64,000 nt of DNA, from positions 38,046,468-38,110,467 of the forward strand of contig LS997563.1 in assembly GCA_000469685.2 (NCBI GenBank), written 5' to 3'. Under the pieces are notes generated by a model, which was not told the DNA's origin, made no database searches, and saw nothing but the letters and a program-made list of their open reading frames with translations. Of this stretch, positions 1 through 12,275 are shown one piece after another. This DNA is from Haemonchus contortus (taxonomy: Eukaryota > Nematoda > Chromadorea > Rhabditida > Trichostrongylidae). The translations under genes were made by a program, and so were the position numbers. Positions within the stretch are counted from its first letter, which is position 1; every line of letters starts with the position of its first letter.

Positions 1-767
1 GCTCTCTGATGTACGACGACTGAGTCAGGCTTGATGGCTGGGAATAATGCGAAGCATTTATCGTGGAGGTTGTTCAGAAACAGCGCATTCACCTTTTCAG
101 TGGGAGAAAAAAGTGTTCTATTGTACCCTTTTGGCATAATTATTTGGAAGGTCGTTTGTCAATAAGAAAGCCTATCCTGATGCTTGTGGTCTATGGTGAG
201 TGCAAATTAGTTCATAATCCCGAAACTGGTTTCTTATATTTTGGTCCCATGTTGTGTTTTTCGGAGACGTGTCTTTGCTTCCTTAATGCCATTCGGACAT
301 CGAGTCCAGATACCATAAAATAAAATACCGAGTATGCTTCAGCGCCTAATCCGCTTGCCGAAGTTTGAGCGATAAACTATTAGAAAGTTTCCAAACTGAA
401 AGAGGCCCCTTGTTCAATTTTGGCTATCGCTTGAGCTTGGTGCTTTAGTGTGACTTCTTAAATTAGCGAAATTTCATTTTCCTTTAAGATTTCTAGAAGT
501 TTTTCGAACTTTTACAAGATATATTTTTTAATTACCACCAATGATATTTTGAGTGTTTTTTTTTTGACTTACTGTGTATTATCACAATCAGGAATAGACA
601 GTTACATGTTCCATCTGATATGCTCTATGAACAAACGGAATTGGAGTAGTTAAAATGATTCTGAATAAGAAATATTCTTCTAGAACAGTAGGTACTACAT
701 AATGGCAATTTCCTTCATGATCATCTGGAAATACGAGTTTCGCTCATATTCATTTATATTCATTAGT
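1..767. other. upstream non-coding stretch
   Basis: No recognisable gene is seen here. The one coding-like segment is 101..195 (+). It lies between a pyrimidine-rich acceptor ending TTTTCAG and a donor reading GTGAGT, and it is open in one frame for 31 codons. It could be an exon of a gene beginning left of the window. Its residues match nothing I know and the rest of the stretch is AT-rich with scattered stops. Confidence 0.4.
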
Positions 768-1115
768 TTACCTATTACGCTTGTTGACGGGGAGAACGAG
801 TGAGATCATTCCAAGAATCAAAAGTAATAATTGAAATGTAATTCCTAAATCATGGAAATAATATTGAATGTTGGATAAAGTTGCCACCGATTGCGAGCAT
901 TGAGCTTGTGCTGTCTCTTCACCGGAATTCTTCAGCTCTCCGTCAACTCTAGTTGCATGGTCCCCCATTTGGGGAGTTGTTCGCAGTATGCTAATATTAT
1001 GGACGGCGTCAGATTTCTGCCAGCGCGACTTTTTTTCTTCTTTTACTGTTTCCATTTGAAGGCAGTCATTTGGCCATTTTGCGGTTGTGTAGAGCTTGCC
1101 TACATGCTCTATCAT
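768..1115 (-). CDS. possible small tail-anchored membrane protein
   Basis: This is an uninterrupted frame of 115 codons on the minus strand, with ATG at 1115 and stop at 768. I do not recognise the family. The first 80 or so residues are hydrophilic and rich in K, E, Q, S and T. Residues of roughly 90-108 form a hydrophobic stretch (core LLLLILGMISLVL) followed by the basic end NKRNR, which is the layout of a C-terminal tail anchor. It is divergent to ccdc25, with 43 bp between the two start codons, so the two could share a promoter. An overlapping plus-strand frame at 891..1121 is taken as a shadow. No splice sites are needed, but it could also be the last exon of a longer gene or a chance frame. 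Confidence 0.33.
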   Translation of the reverse strand: MIEHVGKLYTTAKWPNDCLQMETVKEEKKSRWQKSDAVHNISILRTTPQMGDHATRVDGELKNSGEETAQAQCSQSVATLSNIQYYFHDLGITFQLLLLILGMISLVLPVNKRNR

Positions 1116-1158
1116 ATATGATTAATTCTTAATTTACCCACAAGGTCTCCTGTGACTC

Positions 1159-3191
1159 ATGGTAATAAAGTTCACATCTAATGTCGTCAGCCCACCGGCT
1201 CTTCTGTATATGGGTGTAGATAAATACGAGAACGAAGAGCTTATAAAGGTGAGTAGTGATACTTTCGATTTTCATTTTTTTTTCGAATTTTTATTTCCTT
1301 CCCCAAACTCGATTATCCTTTGACTTTGATGTTTTTTTTTTATTTTCTGTCCCTTTTCCCGTGAATTCGATTATCCCATGTCAAACAGTACCTGCGTATT
1401 TACTGTAGATTTGCTATTTCAGTATGGATGGCCAGAAGATGTATGGTTTCACGTTGACAAGGTTTCTTCAGCTCACGTTTATTTACGGTTACCAAAGGGT
1501 ATGACTATCGACACGATACCGCAGGCATTGGTGAGTATTAAATTATTTGTTTAGCACTTTGATTTTTGTTCATGTCAAAGTTTGGCTATTTTACAGTAGT
1601 AATAGTGAAATACATGCTTGTTTAGATTGACGATTGTTGCCAACTTGTGAAAGCAAATTCCATAGAAGGAAACAAAATGCACGACGTTGGTATTGTATAT
1701 ACAATGTGGGAAAATTTGAAGAAAACTGGTGATATGGCGGTGGGCCAAGTAAGTAACCATATAAATTCCAACTTCCAACGGAATGTCAATTGCCTTTCTT
1801 ACAAAATTTCCTGCTCAGATGGTAAGCAGATTTCAGTTACATACGTATACATCTATCTTTATTTGGAATGGAAATTGTAAAGGATAAGAATAAGGCGTGG
1901 ATCAATGTTCGTTTGGGTTGCGTCCATGCATTCTACATATAATCATAATCGTTGTGGTTTTTGCATGTGTATTTCACTTATACAATGACTAAGGGTGCTC
2001 AGTAACCCAAAGATTAGCGCCTTTATCGTCACAGCAGAGTCCAGTAGCAACTAAATATTCTCGTAGCCTCGTCGTACGGAAGGGTTGGTTGACATTGACA
2101 GGTGTAAATGCAGGATTTAATCTCTAGACCGCAAGGCTCCTAGTGCCACTTGCCACTATTGGGTACTACCCTATTTTGAATAAATAAATAAATAAATAAA
2201 TCTAGTAATCTTCTAAATAATCTAGAAGAGTAATGAGCTCGACCTTGAGTACTTTTTTGTGCTATAGCAGTAAGCGTTTGAATGCCGAGTTGGCGCAAGC
2301 AAGATGACGGGCCGAAAAAATGGCGGCTGATCGAGCAGGATTTACTGGCTGGGTTCAGTTAGTGTCCTGCGGGCTCCAATAACTCCATGTGCCAACGTTC
2401 CGCCTCGAGAGACGGGCAGTTGAATCGGTTTTATGTAATCCCTTCGCCGCACATGGCATTTGTGGACCGGTTGCCTCGTTGTTGCACTTCTAGCGTTCTT
2501 CATAGTCATCGATTGATTTGCTATTATAATTCTTGGCGTGACTCTACTGCTACTTTTTTGTTCCTGGAATTCTTGCTCACTGCGCTGCTTCTGCTTCATT
2601 CTGCTACGTTCCATCGTGCGCGACGTCGCTTTCGCCGCAAAGCGACATTTTGGTTTGACTGATCTGCCTTCCCCTGAAAGTTAACTTTGTTAGATGCTTT
2701 CAGATTGGATTCCATGACCACAAGAAAGTGAAGCGATGTGTAGTAGCGAAACGTATCAACGAAATCGTCAATCGGCTCAATAAGACCGAAGTGAAGGAGG
2801 ATATTGACTACAGGCCGGCATTTCATTCTGATAATTTGATCACTTTGAGGGGTACTATGTAGTTTTGGGTGTCTATAACTCTCCATTTTGTTTGGGTAGC
2901 ACCTTGAAAGTGATTGCTTTCAGAGAGGAACGTGAGCAGCGAGACATGGCGGAACGTCGGCAACAGCGGAAACTCGAACAGGAGAGGAAGGTTGGCTGAC
3001 TTTTTTGGGCTGCATATTAGATGCTAGACTTGACTAGAGCTGAGCGATGTTTCGTGGTGTAGGCCCGGGAGATGAAGGAAGCCGAAGAGCGAGAAGCGGC
3101 TCGGCGGCAACGTAACTACGAGGATGTGGACTGGGATGCACCACCTCAAAAGGAAAAAACTGACGGGAATCTTTCGGACGACTTCATGTGA
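1159..3191 (+). CDS. ccdc25: CCDC25 orthologue (NFACT-R/DUF814 family protein), six exons
   Basis: Exons are 1159..1248, 1423..1530, 1626..1748, 2704..2813, 2924..2990 and 3063..3191. They join to 627 nt, giving 208 residues, the length of human CCDC25. Residues 1-110 form the NFACT-R (DUF814) domain shared with NEMF/Rqc2/FbpA C-terminal regions and yeast Jlp2. Landmarks are KYENEELIK (22-30), [12 protein letters not shown] (31-42), SSAHVYLRL (45-53), VKANSIEG (74-81) and AVGQIGFHD (104-112). Residues 118-187 are K/E/R/Q-rich, as expected for the family's coiled coil, and the acidic end LSDDFM resembles the vertebrate DSDEFM end. Family proteins are inferred nucleic-acid binders; human CCDC25 has been reported as a sensor of extracellular-trap DNA. 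Four of the five introns are GT-AG. Intron 4 (2814..2923) must begin GC to keep the alignment gap-free. The start is the only ATG giving the conserved N-terminus. Intron 3 (955 bp) carries two repeats. No AATAAA is seen soon after the stop. Confidence 0.95.
2179..2202 (+). repeat. (TAAA)n tract in ccdc25 intron 3
   Basis: About six copies of the tetranucleotide TAAA follow a GC-richer sequence (about 2040..2175). This looks like the A-rich tail of a retroposed element. Similar TAAA tails recur at about 8133, 13009, 14357 and 29328, and reversed TTTA tracts recur at about 14500, 28320, 35910 and 40260. Confidence 0.7.
2385..2660 (+). repeat. dispersed repeat family B, copy 1 (ccdc25 intron 3)
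   Basis: This segment shares long collinear stretches with 30055..30330. Both copies contain GAGACGGGCAGT, then TTGCCTCGTTG, then TTCTAGCGTTC, then CATTCTGCTAC, and both end in a CG-rich block (GCGCGAC and GCGCGCGG). I estimate about 70% identity by eye. Frames of 90 codons on either strand exist here but do not match the ccdc25 reading frame and are treated as chance. The family is not recognised and no terminal repeats are evident. Confidence 0.6.
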
Positions 3192-3639
3192 ACTGCTGAC
3201 TGTGATTCGAAAAATTGAGCTCTTAAGCTAATCTATCCTATTTTTTTTTTCTAACTCGTACCTGGTCTATTTTTTGAATAGATTTTTTCAGATAAATCTT
3301 TTATTTATGCACTTTTTGGTATTATTTTCGACACCTTTTCATTTTTTTCTTTTTTTTTATCTCTGTGAGGCAACGCATGGTGCATTCCGCTGTTTATCCT
3401 TTTCTGGGATCAAATTTTCGTTAGGTCAATCAAACTTCCTGCTGGCTTGTCTAGAGTCACTTTGTCTAGAGTTGCTGTTTTAAATTGGAAACTCAAAAGA
3501 CTTGGAAAATACAAGCTGAGCCGTTTAGAGTGGAAGTTGACTGCATGGCGTATCTTACAGCGGGCTTGGTAATCGCAGCTTGTTCTTATGCCACCAGTGA
3601 AGTTATTTAGTTACAGTGATTTATTATAATTCTTTGTCA
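3192..3639. other. 3' flank of ccdc25
   Basis: T-rich sequence, presumably 3'-UTR and spacer. No canonical AATAAA is visible. A decayed tail of the SINE family described below lies at about 3520..3560 (GTGGAAGTTGACTGCATGGC). Nothing else is recognised. Confidence 0.5.
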
Positions 3640-3900
3640 TAATTATTCTGGAGCAGGGTAGTGTGATTTTCCGGATGGTGGGATATCACGGTGGGGAAAT
3701 TCCCAGATCAATACCTGCCAAGCTTTCCATCCCTCTGGTGTCACCTAATTGGTACCAAACTCGTTTGGCAAGATGAAGGCACTGACTTGTACATGGACTG
3801 GCCACCGCTAGGCATCGCATGAGCAGCACATGCATTCATTATGTCCCTACGATTCCGAATGGAAGTCGAATGCGTGGCGCATCCCGCGAGTTGTAGACAC
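3640..3900 (+). repeat. tRNA-derived SINE-like repeat, diverged copy
   Basis: This is the first long copy of the main repeat family. The head is decayed, but the body is clear: GGTACCAAACTCGTTTGGCA (3751..3770), CACTGACTTGTACATG (about 3780), GAATGGAAGTCGAATGC (3857..3873) and GTGGCGCATCC. These blocks occur in the same order and spacing in the copies at 22.8, 27.2, 33.9 kb and, inverted, at 30.6 and 40.6 kb. Confidence 0.75.
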
Positions 3901-6817
3901 CTAAAGCTTCACTCTTAGATTCTATCCTGATTTATTCCTATCCTTCCGCTCTTGCACTATTTCTATTCTCATTTATTCGATTCATTATCTTTTATTAGTG
4001 TTTCCGTCTTAATTAAATCTCGCTTTCCATAGCGTTCATTTGATTTTCCCTTGTGGCGAGCTCATACCCAGAGTCGCCTTAATCCACAGTGTTTCATACT
4101 ATCGTGTCGGTGTTCAGCCTCTGTTAAGAACGACAGAAAGACTCTGAATGCCGACATTTCTAATTTAACTGGTACTCTTTCGCTTATGCCAGTGTGTAGG
4201 TTGTTGTGTTCTTGAGGATTCTTCACTTTATGGATATTTCTTGTGGATTACTCAGTTTTTTTGTTTCCGCATTCCTGCGCTAATGGCGCTCGACTGGTAA
4301 CTAACCGGAATCGCTTCCTTCACTTCTAAGTAACCGTCGAACATTTATTTTTCTGTGTCGGTAGAGTTTTCGTCAGCCAGATGCCGATGCCACTTAGGCC
4401 GGCTTCGTTTCCGATGCCCTTGATCGTTTTTTATATAAAATTGCTCCCAGGCACTACAGCTTTGGCTCTGCTGTACTAGTTTGCCAAAACAAGTTTAAGT
4501 CGTAATTTCACCCCGGCTCGCTTACGGTTTGAATTTTTTCGGAGATCTGTAGGTGCTATCATGAAAGCCCGCAGGAACCTGCCTCTTCATCTTGGTGAGC
4601 AGATAAAGTATCATGTATTATTATAGTATATTATCCCAATGTATAACATTCTTGCTTACTTCGCAGGCACTAATAAGTTGTTCCAGTTTTTCATGGTAAC
4701 TTAAGTGACAATCTTGGTAATTGGATAGTTGCAAATGATAGTCATGAATGTGGAGAACAAATTTTGATACCTGGATTTTGCTAGTTATTGCTAGCGGAAA
4801 AAAACAGAATGAGAATTAGTGATAAAGCAAGTTTTTCAATAAATTAAAGGGTATTCCCATTGGGGATCAAGCAGAACATGATTTTTTTGCTCCAGTAGAG
4901 AGTGAACCTAGTTGCTCCCCTCCGATCACTTGGAGGGAGAACAATTTCTGCCCACCACTGTTGACCACAGGTTTATTTTGATCTCTAGTCGAAATTTGGA
5001 ACTTTTGCCGGGTCACACACCACTCCTCCAACTACTTTTGTGTTCATATATTTATAACTTGTATTTTTCGTTGGTGTTCTTCTTGTTTGCCTCAGGGTAG
5101 TTCCTGATCTGAACTTTTGTATCAGATCGATTCCAAATTGACTTCTGAAATCTCAGTCATAATCGAAATGAATTCAGTTGGTTCTCACACGTCTGATGGT
5201 GTAGAAAAATTAGAAAACTTTCTAAAAAAAAGTTCTGCTGCTTCGTAGTGTAATTCGCAGCAGTGGATCCTGGACACAGTCTAATCTAGTTCACCTCGGC
5301 TATTCGTTTCGTTGGACTCGGCTATATAATTACTCCCAAACTCCTCTAAAAGGTCAACATCGCCGTCTTTTTCATTTTTACCATTTTTTTTATTATTTTT
5401 ATTTGTTCTGTTGCATGCTTTCATCTACGTTTAGGCCTCCATAAATGGCAGAATAGATCACCCGCAACTTTCCACGAGATTTAAAATATCTGTAACTGAT
5501 CCGGATTTTTCAAAAAGTATTTTTGTAACAAAAGTGTCTACGAACTATCCTGTTAATATAGAAATTCCATTTCAAAATGGACTTGTCGTTCTCATGACAA
5601 ACTGGTTGAGTCACTGGATAGACAATCCCTGAGCGGCTTATGGATTATGACCTGCCTTTCCATTGATATGATGAGTTTAGTGGCATCGCTTAACCTCAGT
5701 CGAGCCCAGATTTTCGTGGAAAGGACGTTGGCCATCCTGGCTGGAATGGGCCATGCACTCAACATCCGAATAGATTATTAATGGCTTCACAAAGTGAATT
5801 AGGTCCACTTAATGCCGTGGGGTCAGTTATTGTATAGGGGTGCTTGCCTTCCCAGATGAGTTACGTTCTAGTTTCCCAACTACGGATCAAGAGCCTGGCA
5901 ATAGGTGGGTGTTGGTTCAAGGACCATGGTGTGGTGACGTCCATAGGCCTGAATTTACTCATATTCAGCTGAAAGATCCTATTCCATGGCCGGGATCTTT
6001 TACTTCACGAGCATGATTTGATCTTTTCCTAGGACTTAACCTTCTCATCCTCTTTTCCCTGCTCCTGCTCGCTCTCCACCTCATCGTCCTTCTTTCTTTG
6101 CTCCTGAGTCTTTATAATCATTCGCTCAGGGTAAGGGAATGGCCTGAGAGAGCTTATGAAGTTCCAGTTCCCCATATTTTTTTTACTTTATATTGATTTT
6201 TCGATGGTAACTTAGTTTCGGTCATGTGGAAGAAACGCATGCCCTTTGGCCGAGCAGATTTTTCAGCTTGGGGCGGGCTTCCTTTCTAAGCTCAAGACAA
6301 TCAAGAAAACCCAATAAACGCTTGTTTGAGGTGTCCATCCTCATAGTGCATTGAAGCTATATGTATGTAAGAATTCCCTCGTCCTATGGGCACGTGAAAT
6401 CGATTTCGTAGTGCAAGGCCTTCCGTATTCAAGGCTTCGTGTAGCAACATTCTTCCGCTTGTTTGGCATTGGATAGCTCGAGCTCCTTCGTTTTTATGTG
6501 GCAACATTTTAGTTGCCCCTTAATAATCGTATTTTACGAGCAATTTCTTCTACCATTTCGTCTTGTATTCTTTTATTCGTCGCTATTCGAGGCTCCTTCA
6601 CCGTCGCTCCTGTTACCAGTTTCCTTTTACTGCCTTCTCTACAGCTCCTTTTACCAGTTCCACCAGCACTGGAAAGTTCTGCAACTCTCTTGAATCAAAG
6701 GTTGTATTGAGCAAACTCCTTGTTAAGTTGCTAAATAGTAGTTTGACTAACTTTGAAGCCTGCTGTCGTGTCAAAACCTTTCTATAAAGGGTACAATGGT
6801 CAATGTTGACGAGTCCT
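3901..6817. other. non-coding, repeat-derived stretch
   Basis: No gene is supported. An exon-like segment lies at 4561..4594 (ATG, 11 codons, then a GTGAGC donor) and is too short to trust. A fragment resembling the inverted SINE tail is at about 5745. The remainder is AT-rich with C/T-rich patches around 6040..6110. Confidence 0.4.
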
Positions 6818-6985
6818 TTGGAATGCGCCATGCACTCAACTTTCACTCAATCGTTGAGACGTTTGAATGTGGATCCAATATACACTAGGGCAGTATTTGG
6901 GGGTTCTGACGCATACACCAGATTCCCCAGTTCAGTCAGTATCAAAAGGGCTTTCAAAGGCGTAACATATCCTTCGCCCCCGACT
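6818..6985 (-). repeat. SINE fragment, 3' part, inverted
   Basis: It begins GAATGCGCCATGCACTC, the reverse complement of the family's GCATGGCGCATTC tail. It continues with GACGTTTGAATGTGGATCC, matching the inverted body block seen at 40.53 kb (GCGTTTGAATGCGTATG). The head is missing or beyond recognition. Confidence 0.5.
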
Positions 6986-9900
6986 TAATCCTATCCCAAA
7001 AATACGTAGACTCATGCGAGATATCTCGTTCCAACTCCTCAAGCTGCTTTTTGATTTGTCAAATAATTGAACAGTTAGGCAGCTAATTCACCCTATTGTA
7101 AGTTGCGCCGTGCACTTGTCTATTGTGATTGGTCTGAGCAATCACTTTTGGGAGTTTACGTATGCACGAGTTTATTTACCAACGAGTATCGTATCGAGTA
7201 ACTTGATGCTTCGAATTGTTTCGCAGGTGAAATTCCATCTGAAAGTTTATTGTTTGCTTTCTGGAAGTTTATGGGTCAGAGCATGCTCGAATCCAAGTGT
7301 ATATCATTACCGTTTGGTTCGGGAGAACAGTACTTTTGTAGCAATTCCTCTACGAATCGTTATCCGAGATGTTTACTGTTTGCTGATCCGTCGGTTTGAA
7401 GGTAAATAACTCGTTATCCACCTGAAAATAATTATCGCTCAGATCCCTCTCGCACCCCTGGGCATGTTTGTTTTGAGTTATCTAGTCCAAGATATGCATC
7501 TTATAGTGGGTCTTATTTTGCCGGAAGTAGTGGCAAATCACCAAACAAACCAGTAACTCGTGTCAACATCATCACGTAACTGTTTGAATCCGCTCTTAGT
7601 AGTTTTTCTGCACCACATTCCCTCCAAAAGTTTTTTTTTTTTTTGAAAATTATCCTTCAGTCTGGGAAAGAGGCTGAATACATGACTTCTCCCCAGTCAT
7701 AAACTTAGCTGGCTTGGGAAGGAATGCGATAATAATTAATTTTATCTTTGAATTCTTTGAAGACAAGATTTAATTGAATGTTTGAGAATCTTAGCGAAAC
7801 CTGTATATCATACTCGTGAGAATATGCAGCACTTTCGCATGCCAATCTGTGCTCATTTGAAATTTCTCATGAAAATATCTCGAAAGTTCTTCGAGCTGCT
7901 GAGATGATAGGAATATTTCATTAGAATGCGATATTATATCGACTTTTTTCTTAGTGGTGTCGTAGTCGAATATTCCAGTTATGGCATCAGATATCGTGTT
8001 GGAATCCCTCCTAAATTTAATTTAAATTAACACCTCTATACATTTCATGTTTGCCTTCTTACTCTTTTTCAGTACCTTTCATTTTTAAGGTTGAGACTTT
8101 TGTCCTGCAGTTAGTTAGGCACACCTCTAAATCTATGAAATAAATAAATAAGGTAGTTGCTGTTTTGACGGAATCAGCGCCTTCATAGTAGTTTTTGAAT
8201 AGTACCTAATGAAAACAAAGGATGATATGTGACAAATTTGACAATAGTTGAGTAATAGTCCTTCAAAATATGAATTAGGATGAGGACAATTCTATGGAGG
8301 GAGTCGTCTTGAACAGATTTTTACAGTAGCCTTCATTTCTCGACTTTTCACGGGATTCTTTAAAGAGCAGGCGATGGGCTGGAGTGAAAGAATGGGCTAA
8401 GGGATGAAGGGCCAAAATAATGTCGGAGGGATCACGGGTTATCTTGAGCCTTTTTGTGTCACTAGGCCTGGATTTGGACGAGTTTGTAATGACTTTCTTT
8501 GAATGGGGAATGAGTGGTATTTTTTTGTAATCTGACGTATTATTCATGATATCTGAGGAAGACTTTTTATTAATTCCCTGGAGCTTTATCAGAGCTTTGA
8601 CGATAATAATTGGACTCGGACAAGGAAGAGAATTGTTGGGCAGAGGCAAAAGAAGGCGCCAAAATATGGCTTATGGATGGAGTACAGTCAGATGAAGCAA
8701 GTTTTCTATTTTCATGGTAACCGCCAATCGACCCTAGACTTTTCAAAAGAAAAAATTCTGTTTTCTTGAATGGCCTGCCCCAGCAGCTGAGTAGATGAAC
8801 TCCGGCGTTAACCAAGTTGCCTTCAGACGCGCCATGGATTCAATTAAATTCAGATATCGCCGTATTTATTTGATGTATTGACTTGCTGTGCCCATTTCGT
8901 GCAGTTTGGATTTCTTCGTTTCGAGCCGTTTTCTGGACAAGCCTTGCTCAAATTGAATTATTCTGGAAGAATGGAAAGCCTTCTAGGCCTAGATATCTGA
9001 TTTTTTCGATTAGGGATTCTATCACCAGATCACTTGCCTGATGGTGGCATCTTTTAACTCGACTTTATTTTCTTTAAACGATAGGTATTCATATGTATTC
9101 AGGATTTTTCATGGATGTCAGGTGCATGGCACAGTCCCGAACAAACATCGGCTGCGATCATTGAATTTGTCGTTCTCTGGTCATTATTTCCATATAGACC
9201 TTTTCTATTCCGTCCTTGATCGTTTCTCTCACAACAATCCAACTACGAACGACGTACGATGACTTTTTCGTCTCCAAGGCTGACTCATCTGTCTTGTTGG
9301 TTGGGAATTGTATTGAATCGTACAATTTCACGACGGCCATCAATCTTACGTCTCTAGTCGGCCAGTAATTGTTTTCTTCCCCTCATCATCAGCTTTGCTA
9401 CTTCTACGGCTGCTGATGCTGCTGCTGCCGCTTCTCTAGGTGTCAATAGAGAGGCTCAGCAAGTGGCTCTCATCAATTCTCTATCTTCCCAGTGCCCGTG
9501 CTTGTCCATTCGTCGTCTCACGTCATTCTCTAGCCATTCCCAGTATGCCCTTATGCACATACACCACCTATTAATGAGACTTTTATTTACATCCAACGGG
9601 CTATTAGAGAACATTCAGCAGTCAGCAGTTCTTTCCTCACCCTCCTTTTATGCTCAGCTGATTCCTTACTGAATAAATAAGAGAAGTTTTGTGAGAAAAC
9701 TCCTCCATTTCCAAGTATTTCTGAATGTTCTAGTATAAATGTCTCTCCTTGATGGAGCAGAAAACAGCTGATTCACTCCCTCTCCGTCGTTTCCTTCTAA
9801 TTTCCTCTATTTAGTCCTATCTGGGTGGCGTTCCCCCTCGTTAGTGCTCCATACAACTCATTTTTCTGTGGTCAGTGATCCTCAGAATGAGTGGAGAAGG

Positions 9901-12034
9901 AGAAAGTAATGTGAGATTTCATTGGATCCATCAGCCTAGAATAGGAATTTTCCAGAAAGTTCACTTTCTCACGGCCTAGCAATGTTAGCGGAAGTAGATT
10001 GATTACACGGGAACCAGTAATGGGAAGATTTTTAATACTAGCTAGCGCTTTCTCAATAGAGGAATTCAACTAACTTATTTATGAGTGAGTAACTGAGCAG
10101 TAAGGTTTGAAAGCTGCTAAGATCCGCGAGCTAAAAGTTGATTGGGAGAGTATTTATTATTGACTTTACCTCTATCAACTACAAGACCAAAATTCGCGGT
10201 TGATTAATAAGAAATCCTACATAAACAAATAAAAAAAAAATCGCGAAAATGAAGTGATTCAGTTTGGTTGGAAGTTTTTGATAGGATTGTTTGCTAACAT
10301 AAAATATTACATTCATATGACATAGTACATTTCATGTTTGCAAATTCTAATGATCTACAGATCTGCAGGTACCTTGAAATTTTGTGTACATGCCAACTTT
10401 TCTTTTGTTGGTGTTGTTTGTTTACATATTGACATGTTTAGTCACTCCTCAAAATTGTCTGAAAACGTCATCTGGGATGGATTAAATGCTTTAGCCATTT
10501 TGGCTCCTCAAGGCTTCTCTGCCCCCCCCCCCTTTTGTCGAATGCCCATCAGATGCCCTTTCTTTTATCCTGACAAAGCTCAACTCAGACTTTGGGTTCA
10601 GTACAATTTTCGGCAAAGTAGCACGATCAACACGGCTTTTCTCCTTTCCTTCCAGTCTCCCAAGCGTTTTCTGGAAACCAGTTCACCTTCATTACATATA
10701 GCCGTAACTGGGGAGGAAGGGGTGAGGATTCAGGTGCCATTCCCCTAGGAAATCTGTCGAGCCAATTGCTTTAACTTTTAATTGAAAAAAAATATTGAAA
10801 TTGCGAGCCACATGAGCTTGAACCCGATTCACGATCCAATACTTCCTATCTATGGTTTCTGACGACGAGTAGAATCCTTCAATCATTTCAGTTGGTTGAG
10901 CTGTAGCCATCAGCGCATGCATTGTCCGTTGATCGAATTTCTTTCCGGTTGGCCAAGTCCTTCACCATCCAGATCTCAGCTATTCAGGTTGAGCCTTGGT
11001 AGGAACCATATCTATCGTACCCATCCCTCAGTAGGTTTAGAGTTGTGCGATTTACTTACTTTTTAACGGAGTTCATCGCTGATACTATCGACCGCAGCTG
11101 GGCCTAGTAACATCCTTCAGTAAAATGAAGAGGTCATCCCGGGAGACCCCACAAAACCAAATAGGAATTTCCATTACTGCAATCCTCTTTATTTGCTTAC
11201 TTTCACGATTTTTTGGTCTTTTTTGTTTTTTAGTTTTGGGCTATTTACTGCTTTTGACACTTTCTTTCCCTTTCTATCAATTTTCTTATTTATTTTCAAT
11301 TTTACTCTTTACCTTTTTAACCTTTCGTTTTACCCTCTCGAAACTTTCGGTCCCAATCCTTATGATTCTGGCTTTTACCATAAAAGCCCATCTTCCTCCA
11401 TACCCAAAACTTCTCGATATTTCTGCCATTATCGTATATTTTGACTAGCTTCTTTGTTTACTGTGTAGACATGCTCGGAGCCTCGAGTACGCATTCATGC
11501 CCTGTGGGAATGTCGTAGTTTTCACATTTCTGAAAAGCGACTGAATGCGAATGTGACATAGCGAGTGTTCACCATCAGAATTCCAAACATACTCGTGAAA
11601 ACAACCCACAACACTTTCTAATGGTCTATTTGTAAGTTATTCATTCATTACTGGATATTCTAAGCCTTGCCCTTTCTCTTCCACTTACATCATTCTCCGG
11701 GAAATGAAGTGCTCCACAAACTCCCTACTCCCCACCCTCACTATTACGGAACATGTTCGAGACTGGAAGGTTAACCACTTTAACTTTTGTCTTTTTCTAC
11801 AGTAAGGAGGTCTTTGTTTGGTTCCAGTACCTTTCGCATGTTTTCACCCATGCCTTTCTATTCTCAAAGTTGACCTGACCACTCCAACTTGATGTTCCGG
11901 TTCCGGCGGTTTTTCTTAAACTCTCGATTATAAATAGAAAAGGTATATGCTGTCTCATTGAGGGACCAGGAGGGACGATGTCCAATGGCTCATTAAACAA
12001 CAGCACAAGCTATCTTATAGTAGGCACTCACTGG
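6986..12034. other. non-coding stretch with weak exon-like segments
   Basis: No recognised gene. The segment 7227..7401 lies between TTTCGCAG and a GTAAAT donor and is open across in one frame, with a second frame open almost to the donor; neither matches a family I know. A 124-codon minus-strand frame at 8275..8649 (Ser/Lys/Pro-rich) and a 136-codon plus frame at 10338..10748 are unrecognised and probably chance. A C11 run is at 10522..10532, and 11190..11450 is T-rich. Short SINE-tail fragments are at about 8828 and 9121. Confidence 0.35.
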
Positions 12035-12275
12035 AGCTATGGGGATCGTGTAATGGCAAAATCCGTTTGTAAGCATGGTTCACGGATCGAATCTCGTCCT
12101 TATCAATCAGACCCGTGGCTTCACTATATCGGTTGGAGCGAGTTTTTCCAAGGGGAATACAAGGGATAAATTTTGCCTGGCGCCATTCTGCTAAAGTAAA
12201 ATCTCGAAGAAAGTTATGAGGTTCCACGATTTTCAAAAAAAGCCAAATGTGTGGCGTATTCTTGAGCACTAGTTT
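12035..12275 (+). repeat. tRNA-derived SINE-like repeat, diverged
   Basis: The head retains a B-box-like GGATCGAATCTC (about 12093..12104) after GTAATGGCAAAATCCG. The end carries GTGTGGCGTATTC (about 12248), the family tail. The body between them is heavily mutated, so this is an old copy. Confidence 0.5.

Noticed and set aside
2342..2886. Frames of 90-96 codons inside ccdc25 (2342..2614, 2387..2662, 2596..2886)
   Set aside because: They lie in intron 3 repeat sequence or run antisense to exon 4, and conflict with the well-supported CCDC25 frame.
11125..11448. 107-codon hydrophobic plus-strand frame that could pass for a membrane protein
   Set aside because: The hydrophobicity follows from T-rich DNA, a second frame is open over the same bases, and no family is recognised.
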